DNA from: Chloroflexota bacterium | Lineage (GTDB): Bacteria; Chloroflexota; Limnocylindria; QHBO01 | Length of the DNA: 8,861 nt | Direction: 5' to 3' | Assembly (NCBI GenBank): GCA_019348395.1 | Contig: JAHWJN010000045.1 | Location: 1 to 8,861 of the forward strand | Shown here: in pieces, positions 1-5,357 of the stretch | Numbering within the stretch: position 1 is the first letter of the stretch | Layout of the letters: each line of letters begins with the position of its first letter | The notes under the pieces: model-generated | Told to the model about the DNA's origin: nothing | The model's input: only the letters and a program-made list of their open reading frames with translations | Databases searched by the model: none | Position numbers and translations under genes: made by a program

Positions 1-209
1 TGGTGGACGTCGGCCTGCGACCCGGCCTCGCGCCCGACGGCCCGCTGGTCGCGGTGAAGGCGCCGGTCGGCTCGCTGTGGCGCCTGCCCGGCGTGGACCT
101 GCAGCCTGGACCCGAGATGCGATCCACGGGCGAGGTGCTGGGCCTGGATGCCGACCCCGCCGTAGCCCACGCACGGGCGCGCGAGGCGGCAGCGGCGCAC
201 AGCGGCTGA
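1..209 (+). CDS. carB: Carbamoyl-phosphate synthase large chain, C-terminal fragment (5' end outside window)
   Basis: This is the tail of the large subunit that makes carbamoyl phosphate from bicarbonate, ATP and glutamine-derived ammonia for pyrimidine and arginine synthesis in the cytoplasm. The frame is open from the window edge, so the GTG at position 3 is an internal valine rather than a start. Recognition rests on the CarB signature near the end of the second ATP-grasp half: VAVKAPV, then LPGVD, then [14 protein letters not shown] (about residues 17-50 of the visible part). The odd point is the end. The stop (207-209) comes only about 20 residues after that motif, whereas typical CarB continues for about 150 residues as an MGS-like allosteric domain. 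No MGS-like sequence is visible in any plus-strand frame between 210 and 460, so a simple frameshift does not explain it. The identity is strong. Whether the domain is truly lost or encoded elsewhere is open. Confidence 0.88.
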   Translation, partial: VDVGLRPGLAPDGPLVAVKAPVGSLWRLPGVDLQPGPEMRSTGEVLGLDADPAVAHARAREAAAAHSG

Positions 210-228
210 CCGTGCGCTGGCCTCAAGC

Positions 229-258
229 GGGCAGCAACGGGCAGCAACGGGCAGCAAA
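229..258. repeat. Three tandem copies of a 10-bp unit
   Basis: The unit GGGCAGCAAC occurs at 229-238 and 239-248, and a third copy with one change at the last base lies at 249-258. It sits 20 nt after the carB stop and directly abuts the long hairpin at 260-310. The function is unknown. It could be slippage-derived sequence in a convergent 3' region or a protein-binding array with about one helical turn of spacing. Confidence 0.8.
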
Positions 259-310
259 AGGGGGACCGTCGAGGTTCCAGTACGGAGGGTCCTGGAACCC
301 GACGGCCCCC
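256..310 (-). terminator. Long bulged hairpin in the convergent gap; possible terminator, best read on the minus strand
   Basis: The arms pair over 19 bp: 260-264 with 306-310, 266-271 with 300-305, and 273-280 with 292-299. Single unpaired A bases lie at 265 and 272, and the loop is 11 nt (281-291). On the minus strand the stem is followed by TTTT (complement of 256-259), giving a short U-tract. It could therefore end transcription of the minus-strand membrane gene, whose stop lies about 150 nt upstream. On the plus strand it would still form behind carB but has no U-tract. A structured small RNA is the alternative reading. The pairing is certain; the terminator role is inference. Confidence 0.5.
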
Positions 311-462
311 GCGAAGACCTCAAGACCCTGCCACCACCGACGCGTCGGAGCCGCTCAATGTCGCGTCTGGCCCGAGCTTCCGTCGGCGACGGGCTCCTCG
401 GGACGTCAGGTGGTGTCAGTTCTCGGTGTCTACGGAGCGCGTCGTAGCAGGATTCGTGCCGC

Positions 463-1119
463 TCAGCGCCGGCGCGAGCGCAGGTCACGGTTGACCTGGG
501 CCTGTCGTCGGCGGAGGTACCCGCCGTACCAGCCGCCGAGAAAGCCGAACGCGGCCTGCCAGGCGATCGTGATCACCGTCTGTGTGGCCACGGTCCCGGG
601 GCCGAGGTCCCCCGCGTCCACGCCGAGCCGCGCGAAGTCGAGCAGCACTAGGGCCGCGGTGAGCGTGCCGCCCAGCGCTCCGGCGGCGGTGCCGTACAGC
701 GTCGGACGCTGCCAGCCGAACCAGCCGGCCGCGATGAGGGCACCGAACTGGATGAACGTCGCCACCAGCCCGATGGGGGAACCACCGTAGAAGAACGAGG
801 CGTACAGGCCGAGGAACGACAGGACGCCGGTGAGGAGCCACGCCAGCGGGTTCTGCCGAAGCAGGAAGAGGCGCTCGCGAACGGGGACCATCGGGCCCTC
901 CGGGTCGAAGCCGCGCATGGGGTCGGGCTTGTCTGGGAGCGGCGGTGCGGGAGGGAAGATGCGGGTCAGCAGGCTGCGCCGTGGCTCCGCCGGCGTCTGG
1001 TCGGGCTGCGCCTCCTCCTCGTCGGCGTCGAAGGCGGAGTCGCCGCGGGCGGCGAGGCGTGCTCGTCGGCGGGCCTCGGCACGGGAGGCGTCGCGGTCTC
1101 GGGAGGTTCGGGAAGACAT
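463..1119 (-). CDS. Unrecognised four-helix membrane protein with long charged N-terminal tail
   Basis: The protein has 218 residues. Residues 1-90 are hydrophilic and low in complexity: an Arg-rich stretch (3-25), an acidic stretch (30-40), and a Pro-rich stretch (55-80). Four hydrophobic segments follow at about 91-111, 114-136, 141-164 and 177-201. The C-terminus is Arg-rich (203-218). Positive charges at both ends predict both termini in the cytoplasm. I do not recognise the family and see no catalytic motif; Gly and aromatic residues are frequent in the helices. The ATG at 1119 is chosen because the Arg/Asp-rich N-terminus begins there and a good -10 box lies 8 nt upstream. A longer frame back to 1287 would run through that promoter and the 11-bp repeats. 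The gene converges on carB and diverges from the lamin-tail gene at 1226. The reading frame is well supported; its function is unknown. Confidence 0.75.
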   Translation of the reverse strand: MSSRTSRDRDASRAEARRRARLAARGDSAFDADEEEAQPDQTPAEPRRSLLTRIFPPAPPLPDKPDPMRGFDPEGPMVPVRERLFLLRQNPLAWLLTGVLSFLGLYASFFYGGSPIGLVATFIQFGALIAAGWFGWQRPTLYGTAAGALGGTLTAALVLLDFARLGVDAGDLGPGTVATQTVITIAWQAAFGFLGGWYGGYLRRRQAQVNRDLRSRRR

Positions 1120-1127
1120 GGCCGCCG

Positions 1128-1156
1128 ATTGTACTGTGAGCGGCCGGTAAGCGGCC
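1128..1156 (-). promoter_or_regulatory. Probable leaderless promoter of the membrane protein gene
   Basis: On the minus strand a -10 hexamer TACAAT (complement of 1128-1133) lies 8 nt before the ATG at 1119. The expected transcription start, 6-7 nt after the hexamer, falls within 1-2 nt of the start codon, so the mRNA would be nearly or fully leaderless. No Shine-Dalgarno sequence is present. A -35 at 17-nt spacing would be GGCCGC (complement of 1151-1156), a poor match that lies inside the 11-bp repeats. This fits an activator-dependent promoter. Confidence 0.5.
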
Positions 1157-1171
1157 GGTAAGCGGACGGTA
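1139..1171. repeat. Three 11-bp direct repeats, possible operator array
   Basis: AGCGGCCGGTA occurs at 1139-1149 and 1150-1160, and a third copy with one change, AGCGGACGGTA, lies at 1161-1171. The units are contiguous, so they repeat on the same helix face (about one turn each). They cover roughly -19 to -51 relative to the inferred start of the minus-strand gene and lie 55 nt before the GTG of the divergent gene. Head-to-tail 11-bp units are the binding layout of OmpR/PhoB-type response regulators. No such regulator is in the window and the sequence is not a known box that I recognise. Confidence 0.6.
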
Positions 1172-1225
1172 CGCCGGGCCGGAGCATGATGCGACGGCCT
1201 GCGCGCCTCCATCGCGAGGTGTGCC

Positions 1226-4135
1226 GTGCTCCGTCCAGTCGACCGTCCGCGCCGGTGGCGTCCCGTCTCTGTCCTGCTGCTCGTCATCCCGATGATGGCT
1301 TCGGCGCTCCTGCCATTCGGCGCCGGGCAGGCGCGCGGCGACTCGGTGCCGGACCACCTGGTCGTCAGCGAGATCGTGGCGGGTGGCGCGGCTGCCAGCG
1401 ACGAGTTCGTGGAGCTCTACAACCCCACCGACGCGCCACTTCCGCTCGAGGGGCTCGAGCTCGTGTACGTGAGCGCCAGTGGCCTGACGGTCGGCCGTCG
1501 GGCGGCGTGGGATGCCGGCGCCCCTGAACTCGGCCCGGGACGGCACCTGCTCATCGCCAACGAGCAGGGCATCTATGCCGCGCTCGCCGATTCGGTGTAC
1601 GCGTCCGGGATGGCGGCCACCGGCGGGAGCGTCGCGCTGCGCATCCAGGGCGCGGCGTCGGCCATCGACGCGGTGGGCTGGGGGACGGCAGCTTCCACGT
1701 GGATGGAGGCCAGCCCGGCGGCCGCTCCGGCGGCCGGCTCGAGCATCGAGCGGCGCCCCGGTGGCGCGCTGGGATCGACGCAGGACACGGACGACAACGC
1801 CGCCGACTTCATCGAGCGCGCCGTGCCCGATCCACAGAACCTCGCATCGCCCCCGGTCCCCGATCCGGCCGGCACGCCACCGCCGCCGGGAAGCCCGTCG
1901 CCGTCGCCGGCACCGTCGGTATCACCGACACCGGGCGCCACGGCGTCGCCGATGACGCCGCCCCCGACATCAGCGCCGGTGCTGTCGGTCGCCACCGCTC
2001 GCTCCATGCCCGATGGCACGACCGTGACCATCGAAGGCACGGCACTCACGGACTCCGCCTTCGCCGAGGGGGGTGGGTACCTCGCCGACGAGTCGGCCGG
2101 CATCGCGGTGCTGCTCAGCTCCGGGTCCTTCGAGCGTGGGGCGCGATTGCGCGTCACCGGCACGGTCGACGATCGGTTCGCTCAGCGCACGGTGCGGGCG
2201 TCCGGCACAGACGTCACGGTGGTGGGGACCGGACCTGACCCCGAGGCACTCGATCGGCCGACGGGCTCTGTCGACGAGTCGGCGGAGGCAATGCTGGTGC
2301 ACGTGGCTGGAGCGGTCACCGGTGCGCCGACCACCCTGAGTGCGGGCCTGGCGTATGAGCTCGACGACGGGAGTGGGCCGACTCGCGTGGTCGTCGGCTC
2401 CGGAACCGGCATCGACACGTCGGCGTGGACCGCCGGCACGCTCGTCGACCTCGTCGGGGTGGTGGGCCAACGCGACTCGAGTGGCACCGGCACCTCCGGC
2501 TATCGCCTGCAGCCGCGCGATCCGGCCGATGTCCGGGACGCGGGGACGCCACCGCCGACGGCCGCGCCGAGTGACTCGCCGACCCCGGGCGATCCCGGTC
2601 CCACGCCGGCGCCCACGCCGGAGGGCGTCATCTCCATCTCGGAGGCGCGCTCGCTGCCCAAGCACGCGACGGCACGGGTGCGGGGCGTCGTGACCATGGC
2701 CCCGGGCCTCGTCGACCCGGTGAGCGCGGTCATCCAGGACGAGACCGGCGCCATCCTGCTCCGGGTCGGTGACGAGGCGGGCCCGGTTGCCCGAGGGGAG
2801 CGGATCGATCTGACCGGCGTCCGCTCCACGCTCGCCGGCATGGAGAGCCTGCGCCTGACGACCCCGCCCCTCAGGCTCGGTGTCGTTCCGGAGCCCGAAC
2901 CGCGAACGATCCGCAGCGGCGATGCCGGCGAGCCTCACGAGGCACGGCTGGTGCGCGTCCGCGGCGCGGTCGTCGCCACCGCCCGGCGGGTGGCGAGCGG
3001 GACCGTCTCCTTCGAGCTGGACGACGGCTCCGGTCCGTTGCGGATTTACCTGGCCGCCTCCCTGGCCGCCGATGCCGCCCCGTTCGTGGAGGGCGCGTGG
3101 GTCGAGGCGATCGGCGTTCTCGCACAGCAGACGACCGGCTCGCAGCCACTGCGCGGGTACCGGATCTGGCCTCGCGACCGCGACGAGGTACGCGTCGTGG
3201 CCCCTCCGACGTCGCCGGGAGAAACCGACCCCGGGCACGCTTCGGCGGCCACGACGTCCTCCGGCGGCGCGCCGTCGTCCCGCGGAGCCGGCCACGCACC
3301 CGCCGGCCTGGGGGCGCTCGAAGAGGCCGGCCTCGCCGACCTCCACGTTGCCGCTACCCTCGTCCACGGCCCGTGGCCGGAGCTCGGGCTGGCCGGTGTT
3401 TTGTGGGACGGTCATCGGCTGGTCGTGATCGACCGAGCCTCAGAGTCGCTGGTGCTGGCGGTTCTCGCCCATCGGCGGCTGCCCGTCCCACTGGAGCTGA
3501 CCGGGCTCGTGTCCGCGGGGACCGACCGCGCAACCGGGGCCCCCGCCGTGGTCCTCGGCTCGGCACCGGGAGACGTGAGCGTCCGAGCCGCAGCTCCGCA
3601 TGCACCGCACGGGGTGCTCCCGACAGGGGGCCCGGCCTGGGTCAGCCTGGTCGGTCGTCGGACCGGGAGCGTCTCCGAGCCGCGTCTGTATGTCGATGGG
3701 GGGAGCGTGGAGCTGCGCTGGCAGTGCGACGAGGCGGTTCCTCCGTCGAATCGCCCCGTGCGGGCGCTCGGCGTCGGTCTCGCCGATCCGCCGCGCATCC
3801 TGGTTCCGTGCGGTGGCCTGCAGCCGGCTCCGGCCCTGGTCCGGACCGGAGCGCTGTCGATGCCGTCAGATCCTGCTCCCGACGTGGCTGCCACGCCCGC
3901 CTCGGTGCACGGGCAGGGCGTTCCCGCGGAGGACCACGCGCGGATGCTGGCGGCCGGGCTGCTGGCCGCCGCCGCGCTCACCGCGGCCGGCGCCGCGACG
4001 ATCGCCCGCCGCCTGGAGCCCCCGCCGGGGCCGGACACTCCGTCACTCGCCGCCTCGTTCATCGAAGGGAGCTCGGGCAGCGAGCCCCCGGTCCTCACGC
4101 TCGTGGGCGTGCCGCACGAGCGTGGTTCGGGCTGA
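1226..4135 (+). CDS. Exported lamin-tail domain protein with duplicated OB-fold-like modules and C-terminal membrane anchor
   Basis: The protein has 969 residues. An Arg-rich n-region (3-12) and hydrophobic core (14-31) form a signal peptide with a likely cut near Ala36. Residues 43-206 match the lamin-tail fold: VVSEI, DEFVELYNPTD, a GGSVALR strand, SIERRPGG, then DTDDNAADF. A Pro/Ser/Thr linker (207-252) leads to OB-like module A (257-438); a second linker (440-467) leads to module B (472-657). Both modules carry the ELDDGSGP motif and end in GYR..PRD. A further, more divergent beta-rich part (about 700-865) holds two cysteines (834, 862) that could form a disulfide. A helix (907-927) followed by ArgArg and a cytoplasmic tail anchors the protein. 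Such lamin-tail/OB combinations are known from extracellular nucleases (ExeM/YhcR type), but no nuclease domain is seen, so a cell-surface binding or scaffold role is inferred. The GTG start has GAGG at 1216-1219, 6 nt upstream. Confidence 0.85.
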   Translation: MLRPVDRPRRWRPVSVLLLVIPMMASALLPFGAGQARGDSVPDHLVVSEIVAGGAAASDEFVELYNPTDAPLPLEGLELVYVSASGLTVGRRAAWDAGAPELGPGRHLLIANEQGIYAALADSVYASGMAATGGSVALRIQGAASAIDAVGWGTAASTWMEASPAAAPAAGSSIERRPGGALGSTQDTDDNAADFIERAVPDPQNLASPPVPDPAGTPPPPGSPSPSPAPSVSPTPGATASPMTPPPTSAPVLSVATARSMPDGTTVTIEGTALTDSAFAEGGGYLADESAGIAVLLSSGSFERGARLRVTGTVDDRFAQRTVRASGTDVTVVGTGPDPEALDRPTGSVDESAEAMLVHVAGAVTGAPTTLSAGLAYELDDGSGPTRVVVGSGTGIDTSAWTAGTLVDLVGVVGQRDSSGTGTSGYRLQPRDPADVRDAGTPPPTAAPSDSPTPGDPGPTPAPTPEGVISISEARSLPKHATARVRGVVTMAPGLVDPVSAVIQDETGAILLRVGDEAGPVARGERIDLTGVRSTLAGMESLRLTTPPLRLGVVPEPEPRTIRSGDAGEPHEARLVRVRGAVVATARRVASGTVSFELDDGSGPLRIYLAASLAADAAPFVEGAWVEAIGVLAQQTTGSQPLRGYRIWPRDRDEVRVVAPPTSPGETDPGHASAATTSSGGAPSSRGAGHAPAGLGALEEAGLADLHVAATLVHGPWPELGLAGVLWDGHRLVVIDRASESLVLAVLAHRRLPVPLELTGLVSAGTDRATGAPAVVLGSAPGDVSVRAAAPHAPHGVLPTGGPAWVSLVGRRTGSVSEPRLYVDGGSVELRWQCDEAVPPSNRPVRALGVGLADPPRILVPCGGLQPAPALVRTGALSMPSDPAPDVAATPASVHGQGVPAEDHARMLAAGLLAAAALTAAGAATIARRLEPPPGPDTPSLAASFIEGSSGSEPPVLTLVGVPHERGSG
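1994..2539 (+). repeat. OB-fold-like module A (first copy of an internal protein duplication)
   Basis: This codes for residues 257-438 of the lamin-tail protein. The order of motifs is ARS.P, VTIEGTA, YLADESAGIAV, VRVTG-like strands, LVHVAGAV, ELDDGSGP, LVGVV, GYRLQPRD. Module B at 2639-3196 repeats the same order. The similarity is at protein level and well diverged, so the duplication is old. Confidence 0.7.
2639..3196 (+). repeat. OB-fold-like module B (second copy of the internal duplication)
   Basis: This codes for residues 472-657. It matches module A in order: EARSLP, ARVRGVV, VIQDETGAILL, IDLTGV, LVRVRGAVV, ELDDGSGP, EAIGVL, GYRIWPRD. A Pro/Thr-rich linker (440-467) separates the two. 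Each module seems to hold two OB-type strand sets, giving four in the protein. Confidence 0.7.
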
Positions 4136-4145
4136 GCGTGCGGCG

Positions 4146-4172
4146 TATACTCCCGCGCGTTCGATCCGAACG
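4146..4172 (+). promoter_or_regulatory. Candidate promoter and overlapping inverted repeat before the uridine phosphorylase gene
   Basis: A -10-like TATACT lies at 4146-4151, just after the stop of the lamin-tail gene. No good -35 is seen at the right distance. The expected start is near 4158, where an inverted repeat begins: CGTTCG (4158-4163), ATC, CGAACG (4167-4172). An inverted repeat over a start site is a common place for a repressor to bind. The leader would be about 43 nt and contains AGGAG at 4185-4189 before the TTG at 4201. Confidence 0.45.
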
Positions 4173-4200
4173 TGACGAGCACGCAGGAGTTGCCGCGGAC

Positions 4201-5085
4201 TTGAGCGAACCGACCCAGGCCGACGCCCCACGCACGGGCCACCGCCAGTACCACATCGCCCTCGAGCGAGGTGAGCTGGCCGAGCACGTGCTGCTGGTCG
4301 GCGACCCGGGGCGGGTGGCGAAGGTGGCGGAACGCTGGGATGCCGTCGAGCTCGAGCGCAGCAACCGGGAGATCACGACCGCCACCGGGTCGTACCGCGG
4401 CATGCGCGTCAGCTGCATGTCGACCGGGATGGGCACGGACAACGTCGAGATCGTGCTGGCCGAGGTGATGGAGATCACCGATGCCCCGACGTTGATCCGG
4501 GTCGGGTCGTCCGGCGCGCTCCAGCCAGAGATCGCGCTCGGCGACCTGATCGTGTCGATTGCGGCGGTCCGACTGGAGAACACCACCGACTTCTACGTGC
4601 ATCCCGGCTTTCCGGCCGTGGCCCACCGCGAGGTGGTGTGGGCCCTCGAAAGGGCCTGCCGCGATCTCGGGATTCGGTATCACGTGGGGCTCACGGCGAC
4701 GGCGAGCGGGTTCTACGCTCCGCAGGGACGCAGGATGCGCACGCTCCCCGTTCGCTATCCTGAGCTCGCAGAGGAGCTTCGTCACCAGCGTGTGGCGAAC
4801 CTCGAGATGGAATCGTCGGCACTCTTCGTGCTGGCGCATCTGGCGGGACTGCGGTCCGGCACGGTCTGCGCGGCCTACGCGCAGCGGACGGACGGCACGT
4901 TCCTGGAAGGCGCGGCGAAGGAGGCCGCGGAGGCACGCTGCATCGATGTCGGACTGGCCGGCATCCACCTGCTCTGGCAGCTCGAGAACGACGGCGGCGA
5001 CGCGCTCGACCGTCGCGCGGAGCTGATCGATCGGCGGGCGCGCAGCTCAACACCATCGTCCGGCACCGAACGGGCCGGCCACTAG
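4201..5085 (+). CDS. udp: Uridine phosphorylase-family nucleoside phosphorylase
   Basis: This enzyme cleaves a nucleoside, probably uridine, with phosphate to give the base and (deoxy)ribose-1-phosphate in cytoplasmic pyrimidine salvage. The protein has 294 residues, somewhat longer than E. coli Udp because of short extra tails at both ends. Visible motifs are the phosphate loop GDPGRV (34-39), SNRE with Arg56, STGMGTDN (74-81), LIRVGSSGALQPE (98-110), the base-binding FYAPQGR (171-177, aligning with the Phe/Gln/Arg set of E. coli Udp), and the ribose-binding EMES (202-205). The frame is open much further upstream into the previous gene. The TTG at 4201 is preferred because AGGAG (4185-4189) lies 11 nt before it and homology begins shortly after. 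An in-frame GTG at 4138 lies upstream of the candidate promoter. The uridine specificity is inferred from the Gln/Arg pair. Purine or broad specificity is possible. Confidence 0.87.
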   Translation: MSEPTQADAPRTGHRQYHIALERGELAEHVLLVGDPGRVAKVAERWDAVELERSNREITTATGSYRGMRVSCMSTGMGTDNVEIVLAEVMEITDAPTLIRVGSSGALQPEIALGDLIVSIAAVRLENTTDFYVHPGFPAVAHREVVWALERACRDLGIRYHVGLTATASGFYAPQGRRMRTLPVRYPELAEELRHQRVANLEMESSALFVLAHLAGLRSGTVCAAYAQRTDGTFLEGAAKEAAEARCIDVGLAGIHLLWQLENDGGDALDRRAELIDRRARSSTPSSGTERAGH

Positions 5086-5099
5086 GAGGCACATCACCC

Positions 5100-5243
5100 A
5101 TGGCGACCGAGGCCTACTGCGTCAAGTGCAAGGCGAAGCGCGAGATGCAGAACGAGAACAAGATCACGATGAAGAACGGCAAGCCGGCGACCGAGGGCAT
5201 CTGCCCGGTCTGCGGCACCAAGATGTTCAAGATCGGCGGCTGA
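5100..5243 (+). CDS. DUF5679-type mini zinc-ribbon protein
   Basis: This is a 47-residue protein, too short for many gene finders. Two CxxC pairs (Cys7/Cys10 and Cys35/Cys38) flank a Lys/Asn/Glu-rich middle (residues 11-30), which predicts a single structural zinc ribbon. The pattern YCVKCKAK...GICPVCGTKMFKIG is that of the small DUF5679 family, whose function is unknown. The start is supported by a full AGGAGG (5084-5089) that overlaps the stop codon of the preceding phosphorylase gene, 10 nt before the ATG. The two genes are therefore probably co-transcribed and translationally linked. A strong hairpin follows 22 nt after the stop. The basic charge and zinc fold would suit binding to RNA, ribosome or polymerase, but that is inference only. 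Confidence 0.85.
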   Translation: MATEAYCVKCKAKREMQNENKITMKNGKPATEGICPVCGTKMFKIGG

Positions 5244-5265
5244 CCCGTCGATCTCTCGATCCAGT

Positions 5266-5303
5266 ACGGGGCGTCCCGGTTCGCCGGGGCGCCCCGTTCT
5301 CGT
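5266..5303 (+). terminator. GC-rich hairpin terminator after the udp/zinc-ribbon unit
   Basis: A 14-bp stem pairs 5266-5279 with 5284-5297, with one G-U wobble and a four-base loop, TTCG (5280-5283). The tail is TCTCGT, so there is no true U-tract. This is the short-tail type of hairpin often seen in high-GC bacteria. It lies between the 47-residue protein and the promoter of the kinase gene and separates the two transcription units. Confidence 0.7.
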
Positions 5304-5321
5304 GCGGCGGACCGGCGGGCT

Positions 5322-5350
5322 CCGACTTCGTCACGGGCGGTCGCTAGAAT
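5322..5350 (+). promoter_or_regulatory. Leaderless promoter of the glycolytic operon
   Basis: The -10 hexamer TAGAAT (5345-5350) is preceded at 17 nt by CCGACT (5322-5327), which keeps the GAC core of a -35 box. The GTG start codon is at 5358, only 7 nt after the -10. The expected transcription start is thus the first base of the start codon. No Shine-Dalgarno sequence is present before this gene, unlike the downstream genes. Confidence 0.6.
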
Positions 5351-5357
5351 CGGGTCC

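Larger units (their letters stand above)
210..462. other. Convergent intergenic region, no gene seen
   Basis: These 253 nt separate the carB stop from the stop of the minus-strand membrane gene. They contain the 10-bp tandem repeat, the long hairpin, a perfect 12-bp palindrome CCGACGCGTCGG (337-348), and a second inverted repeat, CCGTCG-G-CGACGG (380-392). The second repeat is flanked by GAGC (374-377) and GCTC (393-396). The open frames crossing the region are rich in Arg, Ser and Pro without domain signals and look like GC-driven shadows. No tRNA, SRP RNA or RNase P signature was recognised. Confidence 0.6.

Noticed and set aside
266..305. T-box riboswitch or tRNA suggested by GGTTCCAG and GGGTCCTGGAACC
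   Set aside because: The T-box core sequence and specifier stem are missing, no tRNA cloverleaf can be drawn, and no aminoacyl-tRNA synthetase or amino acid gene follows.
1139..1171. CRISPR array
   Set aside because: The units are 11 bp and contiguous with no spacers, and no cas genes are present.
485..1546. Long minus-strand open frame (353 residues) across the membrane gene and the start of the lamin-tail gene
   Set aside because: It is rich in Arg, Pro and Ala without domain motifs and overlaps two supported genes. It is explained by GC-rich codons read in the wrong frame.
1970..3415. Minus-strand open frame of 481 residues opposite the lamin-tail gene
   Set aside because: Its composition is dominated by Arg, Gly and His with no recognisable fold. 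The plus-strand frame has clear domains and a signal peptide.
4158..4172. LexA/SOS box
   Set aside because: The Gram-positive SOS box is CGAAC-N4-GTTCG. Here the half-sites are in the opposite order with a 3-nt centre.
3097..4200. N-terminal extension of the uridine phosphorylase frame by 368 residues
   Set aside because: The extension overlaps the lamin-tail gene in another frame, is Arg-rich and featureless, and lacks a ribosome site. TTG at 4201 has AGGAG upstream and homology begins after it.
3412..4968. Minus-strand open frame of 518 residues opposite the lamin-tail 3' end and udp
   Set aside because: It runs antisense across two real genes and a promoter region and has no domain signal.
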